A stretch of 64,000 bases of DNA from Marinospirillum sp. (GCF_014859565.1 NZ_JACUUA010000004.1:7548-71547), one strand, 5' to 3'. Shown: positions 9,434-20,143, counted from the stretch's first letter. Program-made: numbers and translations. The notes: a model not told the origin generated them from the letters alone.

Positions 9434-10086
9434 TGAAGTGGTCAGGAATTTTTGCTGTCGTGCTGATATTGCTGCTGTCCGTGCAAACTCAGGCCGGACA
9501 GGTTCAGAGCAGCGCAACATCCTGGCAAGTGGTTGAGGCTGGGCTGGCAGATCTGACGGTAGCTTTTGAGCGCAGCAAGCCCAACTACGAACAAGACCCG
9601 CAGCAGCTTTACACAGCACTGGATCAGGCGTTGCTGCCTTATGTCGATTTTCGTTACATCAGCGCCCGTGTGATGGGTGGACGTTATTTCAGAGCTGCCA
9701 CCCCGGAACAGCGCAGCCGTTTTGCCGAGGTGTTTCAGGTCACACTGGTGCGCACCTTTGGTCAGGGTTTGATGAACTTTGATTATCGCGAATTTGACCT
9801 GCGTATCATCGAACGTCCGGCACGTTTTGAGGATCAGGACAATGTGGAGCTGGAAGTAGTGGCAAACGATGGTCAGCGTTATCCACTGGTGTTTACCCTG
9901 CGCCGCCATAATGATGAATGGAAAATCATCAATCTGATTGTGAATGGCGTTAACCTGGGTCTGACATTCAACAGCCAGTTTGATCGCGCCATGCGTGAGC
10001 ATAATCGCAATTTTGATCGGGTGATTGATGGCTGGTCACCAGAGCAGGCGTTGGAAGAAATGCAGGCACAGGAAGATAAAACGTGA
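9433..10086 (+). CDS. mlaC: Periplasmic phospholipid-binding protein MlaC
   Basis: A 217-residue exported protein: signal peptide about 1-21 ending after QTQA, then the Tol-Tol/MlaC fold with DFRYISARVMGGRYFRAATP and the tail VNGVNLGLTFNSQF, both typical. It shuttles phospholipid between the MlaA-porin complex and MlaD. It overlaps mlaD at the start and mlaB at the end by 1 and 4 bases. Confidence 0.94.
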   Translation: MKWSGIFAVVLILLLSVQTQAGQVQSSATSWQVVEAGLADLTVAFERSKPNYEQDPQQLYTALDQALLPYVDFRYISARVMGGRYFRAATPEQRSRFAEVFQVTLVRTFGQGLMNFDYREFDLRIIERPARFEDQDNVELEVVANDGQRYPLVFTLRRHNDEWKIINLIVNGVNLGLTFNSQFDRAMREHNRNFDRVIDGWSPEQALEEMQAQEDKT

Positions 10087-10382
10087 AAGCCTTGTTAAGC
10101 CGTTCATCCGGTGATGACTGGGTGCTCAACGGTTGCGTTGATTATGATCTGGCCGAGGCGCTGGTTACCACTCTTGATTTGCAACAGGGCAGCCCCAGTC
10201 GCATTAATCTGCAGGATGCAAGGGGTGGTGCAGCCCTGCTGCTGGTGTTGTTGTCCTGGCACCGTAACGCCCGCCAGCTGGGTGTCAGCCTCCAATTTAT
10301 CAATCCCTCACAAGAGCTGATGCGTGTTGCTGAGCTGAGTGGGCTGGATTTGTTATTGCCTTTTGTGCCTTCTGCCCACTGA
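10083..10382 (+). CDS. mlaB: STAS-domain subunit MlaB
   Basis: A 99-residue STAS-domain protein that binds the MlaF ATPase and is needed for complex stability and activity. The start is a GTG overlapping the mlaC stop by 4 bases. The sequence is divergent (as usual for MlaB) but position, length and the INLQDARGGAALLLVLLSW strand-helix pattern support it. It ends the mla operon. Confidence 0.88.
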   Translation: MKALLSRSSGDDWVLNGCVDYDLAEALVTTLDLQQGSPSRINLQDARGGAALLLVLLSWHRNARQLGVSLQFINPSQELMRVAELSGLDLLLPFVPSAH

Positions 10383-10392
10383 CTTGTCGAGC

Positions 10393-10421
10393 TGCACATG
10401 TAACTGATTTTCGGTTATCAT
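10393..10421 (+). promoter_or_regulatory. Possible promoter for ibaG-murA
   Basis: TGCACA at 10393-10398 and TATCAT at 10416-10421 are separated by 17 bases in the 104-base gap before ibaG. This would let ibaG-murA be transcribed apart from mla. Four matches in the -35 make it a moderate guess. Confidence 0.35.
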
Positions 10422-10486
10422 GCCTGCCAGTAAAATTTCATACTAAAACCCCAATCCCGGTCGGGAGTGTCTGTCGAGGAGTTGTC

Positions 10487-10747
10487 ATGCAAGCTCAAGC
10501 CCTGAAAGAACTGCTGGAAAGCCGTTTACCTGAATGTGAATTCCTGGTTAAAGGTGAGGACGGGCGACACTTCGAAGTCATCGCCATTGGTGAGGTTTTT
10601 GCCACCCTGCCATCGCCGGTCAAAAAGCAGCAGCTGGTGTTCTCCAATCTGAGTGAAGAATTTGCCAGTGACAAGCTGCACGCCATGGCATTAAAAACCT
10701 ACACCCCGGAACAGTGGGCAAAAGTTAAAGACTTGCAGGTTTTTTAA
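10487..10747 (+). CDS. ibaG: BolA-family protein IbaG
   Basis: An 86-residue BolA-like protein; the class II KH-like pattern runs from LKELLESRLPECEFLVKGEDGRHFEVIAI-type strands to LHAMALKTYTPEQW. IbaG-type proteins work with monothiol glutaredoxins on Fe-S clusters and are linked to envelope and acid stress. The gene lies between mlaB and murA, as in many gammaproteobacteria. The start has a GAGGAG ribosome site. Confidence 0.92.
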   Translation: MQAQALKELLESRLPECEFLVKGEDGRHFEVIAIGEVFATLPSPVKKQQLVFSNLSEEFASDKLHAMALKTYTPEQWAKVKDLQVF

Positions 10748-12022
<1,275 letters not shown>

Positions 12023-12049
12023 ACCTGAAAGAATAATCGAGAGAGATTC

Positions 12050-12703
12050 ATGCCACAGAGTTTAACCCTGGCCCTTTCCAAGGGGCGTATTCTGGACGAT
12101 ACCCTGCCGCTGCTGGCTGATGCAGGCATCGTGCCTGCTGAAGATATCAGTAAAAGCCGCAAGCTGATTTTTGATACCAATCTGCCGGGAGTGCGACTGC
12201 TGGTGATTCGTGCCACCGATGTGCCCACCTATGTTGCACTGGGTGCAGCGGATATGGGTGTATCCGGCAAGGATGTACTGATGGAGCATGGTGGTGAAGG
12301 CATGTATGAGCCGCTGGATCTGCGTATTGCCGAGTGTCGCCTGATGACAGCAGCCATCAAGGGTGTACCCAAACCAGAAGGTCGTCGCCGTGTGGCCACC
12401 AAATTTATTAATCTGGCCAAACGCTGGTATGCCGAACAGGGCATTCAGGTGGATCTGATCAAACTCTATGGTGGCATGGAACTGGCGCCGATCATGGGTC
12501 TGGCCGATGAAATTGTGGATATCGTGGATACCGGCAACACCCTGCGCGCCAATGGTCTGGAACCCCGTGAGTTCATTGCTGACATTTCATCGCGTCTGGT
12601 GGTGAATCAGGCTTCCATGAAAATGAAATACCAACAGATCCAGCCGCTGCTGGAGCGCCTCAAGGCAGCCGTTGAAGCTCGATCCGCGCAACCTGCTGAA
12701 TGA
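12050..12703 (+). CDS. hisG: ATP phosphoribosyltransferase, short form HisG
   Basis: A 217-residue short-form HisG ([16 protein letters not shown] start, [23 protein letters not shown] near 150). It catalyses the first step of histidine synthesis. The short form lacks the C-terminal regulatory domain and needs the HisZ partner encoded elsewhere. It lies 27 bases after murA and 36 before hisD, the arrangement known from Pseudomonas. Confidence 0.95.
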   Translation: MPQSLTLALSKGRILDDTLPLLADAGIVPAEDISKSRKLIFDTNLPGVRLLVIRATDVPTYVALGAADMGVSGKDVLMEHGGEGMYEPLDLRIAECRLMTAAIKGVPKPEGRRRVATKFINLAKRWYAEQGIQVDLIKLYGGMELAPIMGLADEIVDIVDTGNTLRANGLEPREFIADISSRLVVNQASMKMKYQQIQPLLERLKAAVEARSAQPAE

Positions 12704-12739
12704 ATTCATTGCAGAATTCCAACTTTTAAGGTGATTAGC

Positions 12740-14050
12740 ATGAGTCTTCCCGTTGAGATCCGGCAGCTGAATGCATCGGCTGCAGACTTTAATACTACAC
12801 TGGATGCCTTGCTGGCCTGGGAAGGTGTTTCCAGCCTACAGGTGCAGCAGAGTGTTGATCAAATCATTGCCCGTGTGCGTCAGGAAGGGGACAAAGCACT
12901 GGTTGAGCTCACCCAGCAGTTTGATCGTCATACCGCCACTGATATTAAACAACTGGAAGTCTCTGCTGCCGAGTTGGAAGCTGCTTACAATGGCCTGCCA
13001 GCTGCGCGGCGGGATGCATTAAAAGCAGCAGCGGAACGCGTTACCGCCTACCACGAAAAACAGAAACAAGGTTCCTGGGAATACACCGAAGCCGATGGCA
13101 CCCTGCTGGGGCAGCAAGTCATGCCGCTGGATCGGGTGGGTGTGTATGTACCTGGCGGCAAGGCAGCCTATCCTTCATCAGTGTTGATGAATGCCCTGCC
13201 TGCCAAGGTGGCAGGGGTTAAAGAAATTATCATGGTGGCTCCTGCACCGGGTGGTGAACTCAACCCGCTGGTGCTAGGTGCCGCCTGGTTGTGTGGTGTC
13301 ACCCGTGTGTTTGCCCTGGGTGGTGCTCAGGCCGTGGCAGCACTGGCCTATGGCACAGAAACCGTGCCACCGGTTGATAAAATTGTCGGCCCCGGCAATA
13401 TTTATGTGGCAACCGCCAAACGTGCGGTATTTGGCAAGGTGGGTATCGACATGATTGCCGGCCCATCTGAAATACTGGTGGTCTGTGATGGCAAAACCGA
13501 TCCTGACTGGATTGCCATGGATCTGTTTTCTCAGGCTGAACATGATGAAGATGCCCAGTCGATCCTGATCAGCTGGGATGCCCGTTGGCTGGAACAAGTG
13601 CAGAAAAGTATCAACCGCCTGCTGCCCACCATGGAGCGCGCCGAAATCATTCGTACCTCGCTGCAAAACCGGGGTGCATTAATTCAGGTGGATAACCAAC
13701 AGCAGGCACTGGAGCTGATCAACCGTATTGCCCCGGAGCATCTGGAGCTATCGGTAGACGATCCCAAAGCCTGGTTGCCACAAATTCGCCATGCCGGTGC
13801 CATTTTTATGGGACGTTACACCGCAGAAGCCGTGGGTGACTACTGTGCTGGCCCCAACCACGTATTGCCAACCTCCGGCACGGCACGTTTCTCATCACCG
13901 CTGGGCGTTTATGATTTCCAAAAACGCTCATCCCTGATCTTCTGCTCCGCAGAAGGAGCCAGCACACTGGGACGCATTGCCGGTGAACTGGCCGATGGTG
14001 AATCCCTGACCGCACACGCCCGCTCTGCGCGTTACCGGGTCAGGGATTAA
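12740..14050 (+). CDS. hisD: Histidinol dehydrogenase
   Basis: A 436-residue zinc enzyme for the last two oxidations to histidine. Recognised by [27 protein letters not shown] and [12 protein letters not shown] motifs and by the catalytic-region AEHDEDAQ and [12 protein letters not shown]. The ATG at 12740 has AAGGTG upstream; an in-frame GTG three codons earlier overlaps that ribosome site. hisC, which often follows, is absent: the next gene is convergent after only 11 bases. Confidence 0.95.
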   Translation: MSLPVEIRQLNASAADFNTTLDALLAWEGVSSLQVQQSVDQIIARVRQEGDKALVELTQQFDRHTATDIKQLEVSAAELEAAYNGLPAARRDALKAAAERVTAYHEKQKQGSWEYTEADGTLLGQQVMPLDRVGVYVPGGKAAYPSSVLMNALPAKVAGVKEIIMVAPAPGGELNPLVLGAAWLCGVTRVFALGGAQAVAALAYGTETVPPVDKIVGPGNIYVATAKRAVFGKVGIDMIAGPSEILVVCDGKTDPDWIAMDLFSQAEHDEDAQSILISWDARWLEQVQKSINRLLPTMERAEIIRTSLQNRGALIQVDNQQQALELINRIAPEHLELSVDDPKAWLPQIRHAGAIFMGRYTAEAVGDYCAGPNHVLPTSGTARFSSPLGVYDFQKRSSLIFCSAEGASTLGRIAGELADGESLTAHARSARYRVRD

Positions 14051-14061
14051 ACCTGACCGAA

Positions 14062-15225
14062 TCAGTTGCGACGTGGAGCTTGGGGGCGCTGTCCGATGGT
14101 GGCATCTACACTGCGGCGTTCCCCATCTCGCACCAGTTCAACTTTTACCTTGGTTTCGGGTCGCAATCCGGCAATGTAGTTAATGGCCTCGCGGGCGTTG
14201 TCCACACGTCTGCCATTGATGGTTTCAATCACATCACCCGGTAATAAGCCGGCAGTATGCGCCGGGCCGTTACGCAGCAGTCCTGCCACCAGTACCCCGC
14301 GATTTGCTTCCAGTTTAAGTGACTGAGCCAGTGCCGGGGTCATTTCCTGAACTTCTATCCCCATCCAGCCGCGCACAACAAAACCTTGATTGATCAGATC
14401 CAGCATGATTTGTTTGGACAGGTTGGAAGGTATGGCAAATCCGATACCCTGAGAGCCACCGGAGCGGCTGAAAATGGCGGTGTTAATACCCAGCAGCTGG
14501 CCGTAGGGGTTAATCAGTGCGCCACCGGAGTTACCGGGGTTGATGGCTGCATCGGTCTGGATAAAGTCTTCATAGGTGTTGATACCCAGGCTGTTGCGCC
14601 CCAGTGCACTGACAATACCCTGGGTGACAGTTTGACCAACACCAAAGGGGTTGCCAATCGCCAGTACCACGTCACCCACTTCCAGGGTGTCGGAGGAAGC
14701 CAGGGCAATCACCGGCAGGTTGTCCAGTTCAATTTTTAATACCGCCAGATCAGAATCGGGATCACTGCCAATGGTGCGGGCAAAGGTTTCACGTCCATCC
14801 CTGAGTGCCACACGGATTTCATCGGCACCATTTACCACATGGTGGTTGGTCAGGATATAACCTTCTGCACTGACAATAACACCGGAGCCAAGGCTGGATT
14901 GCATGCGTTGTTGACGTGGTTGCCCGCCCTGCCCAAAAAAGTGCCGGAAAAAAGGGTCATTCATAAAGGGGTGAGCTTCCTGCTCAACCACCTTGGTGGT
15001 ATAGATGTTCACTACTGCTGGCGCTGCCATGCGCACCGCTGAGGCATAGGATACGGGGCCATCCTGGCGTGGCACCAGCAGTGGTTCAGTGGCACGAATT
15101 TCAGCACGGGCATTGTTACTGCTGGACTGCATACCCGTGAGTCCGGGGAAAATTTGCAGCAGCAAGACAGCCAGCAGCAGTCCACTGATAAGCGGCCAGA
15201 TCAACTGCGGTCTGAGGAAGCGCAT
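14062..15225 (-). CDS. AlgW/DegS-like periplasmic serine protease
   Basis: A 387-residue membrane-anchored HtrA-family protease: N-terminal membrane segment (about residues 8-28), trypsin-like domain with His in NHHVVNGAD, Asp in PDSDLAVLKI and Ser in NPGNSGGALI, then a single PDZ domain (GLLPGDVIETINGRR). A single PDZ and a membrane anchor are the DegS/AlgW layout; such proteases cut the anti-sigma factor RseA/MucA in envelope stress. Its place after hisD matches algW of Pseudomonas, where hisC intervenes. The exact substrate is inference. Confidence 0.88.
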   Translation of the reverse strand: MRFLRPQLIWPLISGLLLAVLLLQIFPGLTGMQSSSNNARAEIRATEPLLVPRQDGPVSYASAVRMAAPAVVNIYTTKVVEQEAHPFMNDPFFRHFFGQGGQPRQQRMQSSLGSGVIVSAEGYILTNHHVVNGADEIRVALRDGRETFARTIGSDPDSDLAVLKIELDNLPVIALASSDTLEVGDVVLAIGNPFGVGQTVTQGIVSALGRNSLGINTYEDFIQTDAAINPGNSGGALINPYGQLLGINTAIFSRSGGSQGIGFAIPSNLSKQIMLDLINQGFVVRGWMGIEVQEMTPALAQSLKLEANRGVLVAGLLRNGPAHTAGLLPGDVIETINGRRVDNAREAINYIAGLRPETKVKVELVRDGERRSVDATIGQRPQAPRRN

Positions 15226-15287
15226 GGTTTTAGTCTACTCCGCCAGGGCTAATGCTATTATTTTACAATAAGTCAGCCCGTTGTTGA

Positions 15288-15746
15288 TTAGTTGCGGGGT
15301 GGTTCAAAAACTTCGGGTTTTAAACCATAGTCTTCTGACAGGGTGCCACGCGAAAGATCGGAAGCATAATCGCGTGGTGGCTCAAAAGCCTGATCCACTT
15401 CGGACTCCGGTAGTGTATGCACACTGGCAGGATTATCCTTGTTGCTACTCAGGCGTTTGATAACACTATCATCACTGCACAGGTTGGTAGCATCTTTTTC
15501 GAGCTGGGACTCCATATCCCGCAGTTGTTTACTCATGGAGGCCAGGTTGTCAGCAGTGCGAGAGAAGTGGTCGTTCAGGCTTTCGCGCAACTGGTTCAGC
15601 TCCAGTTCCTTTTCAGTTAACTGTTGGCGAATACGGATGCTCTGCGAAACGCTGGCATTCATCAGATGATAGGCCAGAGCGCCTAGTCCTGCTCCAATCA
15701 GAAAAGCAGTTATCACATAAACCCATTGAATGTCGGCAAAAGTCAC
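15288..15746 (-). CDS. YhcB/ZapG-like DUF1043 membrane protein
   Basis: A 152-residue protein: N-terminal membrane segment (about 8-28), a coiled-coil of about 60 residues (RIRQQLTEKELELNQLRESL), and a low-complexity tail with EPPRDYASDL and a terminal EPPRN repeat of that motif. This layout is DUF1043 (YhcB/ZapG), linked to cell shape, envelope synthesis and division in E. coli. It is 62 bases upstream of the protease gene on the same strand and divergent from zapE. Confidence 0.82.
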   Translation of the reverse strand: MTFADIQWVYVITAFLIGAGLGALAYHLMNASVSQSIRIRQQLTEKELELNQLRESLNDHFSRTADNLASMSKQLRDMESQLEKDATNLCSDDSVIKRLSSNKDNPASVHTLPESEVDQAFEPPRDYASDLSRGTLSEDYGLKPEVFEPPRN

Positions 15747-15800
15747 AAGCAGCTCCTCAGAATAGTGCAGGCATAAAAGCGCCTTGCAGTTTTAACTGAC

Positions 15801-15831
15801 ATTATATCGGGCAGTGGCAAGCTGAGGTCAA
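15801..15831 (-). promoter_or_regulatory. Candidate promoter for the DUF1043 gene
   Basis: The minus strand has a perfect TATAAT at 15806-15801 with TTGACC at 15831-15826, spaced 19 bases (a TGACCT reading gives 18). It lies 55-85 bases upstream of the DUF1043 start. The -10 is perfect, the spacing is long. Confidence 0.45.
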
Positions 15832-15872
15832 GCCTTGAGGCGGGGCTGATCTTGTACATTGGTCGCACAGGC

Positions 15873-15901
15873 TTGGGGTGATGCGGTCGCTGGCGTATAA
15901 T
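15873..15901 (+). promoter_or_regulatory. Candidate zapE promoter
   Basis: TTGGGG at 15873-15878 and a perfect TATAAT at 15896-15901 are 17 bases apart, 46 bases before the zapE ATG. Consistent with a sigma-70 promoter firing away from the DUF1043 gene. Confidence 0.55.
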
Positions 15902-15947
15902 CCGCCAATTTCCTTACCTGCCAAACGGCAAAATCAAAAGGGTATCA

Positions 15948-17039
15948 ATGATGACTCCGATGGAGCGTTATCTGCAGGATCTGCAGCGGGATGATTTTAA
16001 ATCTGATCCGGCACAGAAAATGGCCGTGGAGCACCTGCAAAGATTGCATGATGATCTAGTTCGCAGCAAGCCCACCAATGGTGGTTTTTTGTCGCGCTTG
16101 ACCAGTAAAAAAACGATCAAGCCAGTTAAGGGTTTGTATTTCTGGGGTGGCGTGGGTCGTGGCAAAACCTATCTGGTGGACACTTTTTTTGAATGCCTGC
16201 CGTTTGAACAAAAGTTGCGCACTCACTTTCACCGTTTTATGCAGCGAGTGCATGCGGATTTAAAAAAATATGATGGTCAGGCCAATCCACTGAAGCTGGT
16301 TGCACGGCAGTTGGCTACTGAAATCCGAGTATTGTGCCTTGATGAGTTTTTTGTCAAAGACATCACTGATGCCATGATTCTCGGTAATCTGATGGAAGCC
16401 TTGTTTGATGAGGGCGTGGTGCTGGTGACCACCTCCAACATCGTACCTGATGGTCTTTATAAGGATGGTTTGCAGCGTGCTCGGTTTTTACCGGCGATTG
16501 ATCTGCTGAAGCAATACACCGAGGTGGTGAATGTGGACAGTGGGGTGGACTATCGTCTGCGCACCCTGACCCAGGCAGAAATTTACCATTCACCGCTGGA
16601 TGATCAGGCCGATGCCAGCCTGAACCGAAGTTACGAGGCGATGGTGATGGTTGAGAGTGAGCGAGATGTGTCCATTGATATCAACAGTCGTCCGATTCTC
16701 GCACGACGTTGTCACGATCAAGTGGCCTGGTTTGATTTTTCGGCACTTTGTGATGGTCCGCGCAGCCAGTATGACTATATCGAACTGTCAAAAATTTTTC
16801 ATACGGTATTGATTTCGAATGTGCCACAACTGGGTCGAGAAAAGGATGATCAGACGCGGCGTTTTATCAACCTGATTGATGAGTTTTATGATCGTAATGT
16901 GAAGGTGATCATTTCCGCTGAAGCGCCCATAGATCAAATGTACACCGGTGGAAATCTGGCATTTGAAATTGATCGCACCAAAAGCCGCTTGCTGGAAATG
17001 CAATCCCATGAGTATCTTGGGCGTGAACATAAACCCTGA
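15948..17039 (+). CDS. zapE: Cell division protein ZapE (AFG1-like ATPase)
   Basis: A 363-residue AFG1-like P-loop ATPase: Walker A GGVGRGKT (about residue 66), Walker B LCLDEFFVKDITDAMILG, sensor TTSNIVP. ZapE associates with the Z-ring under stress in E. coli; mitochondrial relatives handle respiratory proteins. Two adjacent ATGs (15948, 15951) are possible. It lies directly before rplM-rpsI, as in many gammaproteobacteria. Confidence 0.93.
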   Translation: MMTPMERYLQDLQRDDFKSDPAQKMAVEHLQRLHDDLVRSKPTNGGFLSRLTSKKTIKPVKGLYFWGGVGRGKTYLVDTFFECLPFEQKLRTHFHRFMQRVHADLKKYDGQANPLKLVARQLATEIRVLCLDEFFVKDITDAMILGNLMEALFDEGVVLVTTSNIVPDGLYKDGLQRARFLPAIDLLKQYTEVVNVDSGVDYRLRTLTQAEIYHSPLDDQADASLNRSYEAMVMVESERDVSIDINSRPILARRCHDQVAWFDFSALCDGPRSQYDYIELSKIFHTVLISNVPQLGREKDDQTRRFINLIDEFYDRNVKVIISAEAPIDQMYTGGNLAFEIDRTKSRLLEMQSHEYLGREHKP

Positions 17040-17042
17040 TGC

Positions 17043-17071
17043 TGGACATGCCTTTTGTGTTGGTGTAGAAT
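17043..17071 (+). promoter_or_regulatory. Strong rplM-rpsI promoter
   Basis: TGGACA at 17043-17048 and TAGAAT at 17066-17071 are separated by exactly 17 bases, followed by a GC-rich discriminator CCGCGCTCC. A GC-rich discriminator is the usual mark of stringently controlled (ppGpp-repressed) ribosomal promoters. It leaves a leader of about 150 bases before rplM. Confidence 0.7.
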
Positions 17072-17078
17072 CCGCGCT

Positions 17079-17226
17079 CCTCAATCGGTCTGCCGTTTGA
17101 GTGCAACTCTTGTCGGGCTGGTTTATTGCTGGGCTGACAACCAATAAAAATAGGTAATGATCAGTGCGATCTGGTGTGTTAAGGACACGTCAAGTCGTGA
17201 AGGTCCTACTGAGGTAGAGCGTTCTA
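17079..17226 (+). promoter_or_regulatory. Structured rplM leader
   Basis: The untranslated leader between the promoter and rplM contains two inverted repeats: TTTATTG (17122-17128) with CAATAAA (17142-17148), and AGGAC (17182-17186) with GTCCT (17203-17207) enclosing CACG/CGTG. E. coli rplM-rpsI is autoregulated through its leader by L13; a similar role here is inference. Confidence 0.5.
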
Positions 17227-17658
17227 ATGAAAACGACAGTATCTGCAAAGCCAGAAAGCGTAAAGCGCGACTGGTTCGTGGTTGACGCCACAGATAAAAC
17301 TCTGGGTCGACTGGCGACTGAGCTGGCTCGTCGCCTGCGCGGCAAGCACAAGCCTGAATACACTCCGCATGTTGATACCGGTGACTACCTGGTTATCATC
17401 AATGCTGAGAAAGTACGTGTCACTGGCAACAAGTCCAAGGACAAGATGTATTATCGTCACACCGGTTTCCCCGGTGGTATCAAACAAATGTCTTTCGAGA
17501 AGCTGATTGATCATGCTCCTGAGCGCGTTATTCAGGGTGCAGTGAAAGGTATGCTGCCCAAGGGTCCCCTGGGTCGTGCCATGCTGGCTAAACTGAAGAT
17601 TTACGCCGGTGCGGAACATCCGCACGCCGCCCAGCAACCACAACCTCTGAATATCTAA
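17227..17658 (+). CDS. rplM: 50S ribosomal protein L13
   Basis: A 143-residue L13 ([19 protein letters not shown] near the start, [12 protein letters not shown] in the middle), an early assembly protein of the large subunit. It is the first gene of the rplM-rpsI operon, 13 bases before rpsI. The ATG follows a leader with folding potential. Confidence 0.98.
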   Translation: MKTTVSAKPESVKRDWFVVDATDKTLGRLATELARRLRGKHKPEYTPHVDTGDYLVIINAEKVRVTGNKSKDKMYYRHTGFPGGIKQMSFEKLIDHAPERVIQGAVKGMLPKGPLGRAMLAKLKIYAGAEHPHAAQQPQPLNI

Positions 17659-17671
17659 CGGAAGGGTCGTC

Positions 17672-18064
17672 ATGTCTGCTAATCAAAACTACGGCACCGG
17701 CCGTCGCAAAACCTCCACTGCCCGTGTGTTCATGAAGCCCGGTAGTGGCAATATCTCTATCAACGGCTCTACGCTGCAGGAATATTTCGGTCGCGAAACT
17801 TCTCGCATGATCGTCATGCAGCCGCTGGAACTGACTGACAATGTTACCAAGTTCGACCTGTACATCACCGTTGCTGGTGGTGGTTCCAGTGGTCAGGCTG
17901 GGGCAATTCGTCACGGTATTACTCGTGCACTGATGGATTATGATGAGTCACTGCGTGGCGAGCTGCGTATTGCCGGTTATGTCACTCGTGATGCACGTAT
18001 GGTTGAGCGTAAGAAAGTGGGTCTGCGCAAAGCGCGTAAGCGTCCTCAATACTCCAAGCGTTAA
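17672..18064 (+). CDS. rpsI: 30S ribosomal protein S9
   Basis: A 130-residue S9: begins with [14 protein letters not shown] and ends with the conserved basic tail [17 protein letters not shown], which reaches the P-site tRNA. Cotranscribed with rplM and followed 30 bases later by a good intrinsic terminator. Confidence 0.98.
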   Translation: MSANQNYGTGRRKTSTARVFMKPGSGNISINGSTLQEYFGRETSRMIVMQPLELTDNVTKFDLYITVAGGGSSGQAGAIRHGITRALMDYDESLRGELRIAGYVTRDARMVERKKVGLRKARKRPQYSKR

Positions 18065-18094
18065 TCGCGGGGATTGGCTGCTGCCAACCAAAAG

Positions 18095-18130
18095 AAACGC
18101 CTGGCCGCTGGTGGTTGGGCGTTTTTTTTT
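18095..18130 (+). terminator. Terminator of rplM-rpsI
   Basis: AAACGCC (18095-18101) pairs with GGCGTTT (18118-18124), with the 3' arm running into a run of ten T. Position right after rpsI supports an intrinsic terminator. Confidence 0.8.
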
Positions 18131-18287
18131 ACTCAAAAAAGGCTTTATACCACTAATTCATTATCTTTAATAAGGTTGCCTTTCTTGTGTTAGTTGGCAC
18201 TTTTTTTTAAGATTAGGCCTATTTAAAAAATGGTTCGGGTTACCTCTGGTTACCTGGCTGAAGTTTTGTCGATGGGGAGAACTTTCA

Positions 18288-18884
18288 ATGAGTAATGATG
18301 GCATGAACAAGGGGCGGCGACGCTTCCTCGTTGGTGCGACATCCGTCGTAGGGGCGGTTGGCGCAGTCGGGGTTGCGGTACCTTTCGTGGCCTCCTGGAA
18401 TCCCAGTGCCAAAGCGCGTGCAGCAGGTGCACCAGCTCGGGCTGATATTTCAAGACTGGAACCCGGTCAGCAGATGACAGTGGAATGGCGTGGTAAGCCA
18501 GTCTGGATCATTCGCCGTACTCCGGAGATGCTAGGAACACTGACGCAGACTGAAGACCGTCTGGCTGATCCGAACTCTGATGTACTATCACAGCAGCCTG
18601 CTTATGCTAAAAACAGAGAACGTGCCATCAAGCCGGAGTTTGCGGTGGTGATTGGTATCTGTACGCACCTGGGTTGTTCACCGACTTACCGTCCTGAGGT
18701 CGCTCCGGCTGATCTGGGCAGTAACTGGATGGGTGGTTTCTTCTGTCCTTGCCACGGTTCACGTTTTGACCTGTCCGGTCGTGTGTTCCGCAGCCAGCCA
18801 GCACCAACTAACTTGGAAGTGCCTCCCTACAGTTATATAGATGACAATAATATTATCATTGGTGTCGATGAGGAGAACGCCTGA
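18288..18884 (+). CDS. petA: Ubiquinol-cytochrome c reductase iron-sulfur (Rieske) subunit
   Basis: A 198-residue Rieske protein. A twin-arginine signal (KGRRRFLVGATS) leads into the membrane anchor. The cluster ligands are Cys125, His127 and Cys153, His156 in the CTHLGC and CPCHGS boxes, with Cys130 and Cys155 placed for the disulfide. It is the quinol-oxidising electron acceptor of the bc1 complex. Its stop overlaps the petB ATG by 1 base. Confidence 0.97.
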   Translation: MSNDGMNKGRRRFLVGATSVVGAVGAVGVAVPFVASWNPSAKARAAGAPARADISRLEPGQQMTVEWRGKPVWIIRRTPEMLGTLTQTEDRLADPNSDVLSQQPAYAKNRERAIKPEFAVVIGICTHLGCSPTYRPEVAPADLGSNWMGGFFCPCHGSRFDLSGRVFRSQPAPTNLEVPPYSYIDDNNIIIGVDEENA

Positions 18885-20143
18885 TGGGTAACCCGAATCG
18901 CGCAAAAGCTGAAAAAGGATTGATGCGGTGGATTGATGACCGCTTTCCTGCAACTCAGATGTGGGAAGACCACCTGAGTAAGTATTATGCGCCCAAAAAC
19001 TTCAATTTCTGGTATTTCTTCGGTTCACTGGCTCTACTGGTTCTGGTCAATCAGATCCTGACCGGTATCTGGCTGACCATGAGTTACAATCCTTCTGCCG
19101 AGGGTGCCTTTGCCTCCATGGAATACATCATGCGTGATGTGGAATATGGCTGGCTGATACGTTATATGCACTCCACTGGTGCTTCTGCATTTTTTGTGGT
19201 GGTCTATCTGCACATGCTGCGCGGCATGATGTATGGCTCCTACCAGAAGCCACGTGAGCTGATCTGGATTTTTGGTATGGCTATTTATCTGGCGCTGATG
19301 GCTGAAGCTTTCATGGGTTATCTGCTGCCTTGGGGTCAGATGTCCTACTGGGGTGCTCAGGTTATCATCTCCCTGTTTGGTGCCATTCCTGTAATTGGTC
19401 CTGATCTGGCGCAGTGGGTACGTGGTGATTACCTGATCTCTGGTATTACCCTGAACCGCTTCTTTGCCCTGCACGTTGTGGCTCTGCCGATTGTGATTCT
19501 GGCGCTGGTTGTTCTGCACATCCTGGCTCTGCACGAAGTGGGTTCCAACAACCCTGACGGTGTTGAAATCAAAAAAGATCTGGATGAGAACGGTATACCC
19601 AAAGACGGTATTCCCTTCCACCCCTACTACACAGTCAAAGACATAGCTGGTGTTGCTGTATTTGCCTTTGTATTTGCTCTGGTGGTGTTCTACTTTCCAG
19701 AAATGGGTGGTTATTTCATCGAGGCTCCGAACTTTGAGCCAGCTAACCCACTGAAAACACCGAATCACATCGCTCCGGTTTGGTACTTCACACCCTTCTA
19801 CGCCATTCTGCGTGCAATTACCTTCTCGCTGTTTGGTCTGGATGCCAAGTTCCTGGGTGTCGTGTTTATGGGTGCTGCTATTGCCATCCTGTTTGTACTG
19901 CCCTGGCTGGATCGCAGTCCTGTTCGCTCCATCCGTTACAAAGGCTGGTACAGCAAGATTGGTCTGGTGCTCTTCTGCATCAGCTTTGTGGTGCTGGGTG
20001 TGCTGGGTGTACTACCCTCAACTCCGGGTCGTACTCTGGTTGCGCAGATCGCCACAGCAGTTTATTTCCTCTACTTCATTCTGATGCCCTGGTACACCAG
20101 AATTGAAAAATGCAAACCAGTTCCAGAAAGGGTGACCGGCTAA
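18884..20143 (+). CDS. petB: Cytochrome b of the bc1 complex
   Basis: A 419-residue full-length cytochrome b with eight expected membrane segments, the Qo motif (written PEWY in most, here PVWYFTPFYAILRA) and the paired haem-ligand histidines on helices B and D. Full length in one chain is the proteobacterial bc1 form, not the split b6/subunit IV form. It overlaps petC by 1 base (TAATG). Confidence 0.97.
   Translation: MGNPNRAKAEKGLMRWIDDRFPATQMWEDHLSKYYAPKNFNFWYFFGSLALLVLVNQILTGIWLTMSYNPSAEGAFASMEYIMRDVEYGWLIRYMHSTGASAFFVVVYLHMLRGMMYGSYQKPRELIWIFGMAIYLALMAEAFMGYLLPWGQMSYWGAQVIISLFGAIPVIGPDLAQWVRGDYLISGITLNRFFALHVVALPIVILALVVLHILALHEVGSNNPDGVEIKKDLDENGIPKDGIPFHPYYTVKDIAGVAVFAFVFALVVFYFPEMGGYFIEAPNFEPANPLKTPNHIAPVWYFTPFYAILRAITFSLFGLDAKFLGVVFMGAAIAILFVLPWLDRSPVRSIRYKGWYSKIGLVLFCISFVVLGVLGVLPSTPGRTLVAQIATAVYFLYFILMPWYTRIEKCKPVPERVTG

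Noticed and set aside
18194..18222. TGGCAC before petA as a sigma-54 promoter
   Set aside because: The -24 element looks right but no TTGCW-like -12 element is at the needed distance; the region is simply T-rich.
19034..19768. Long open frame (244 codons) antisense to petB
   Set aside because: It is His/Gln/Asn-rich with no recognisable domain, and petB on the other strand is certain; it is a codon-bias shadow.
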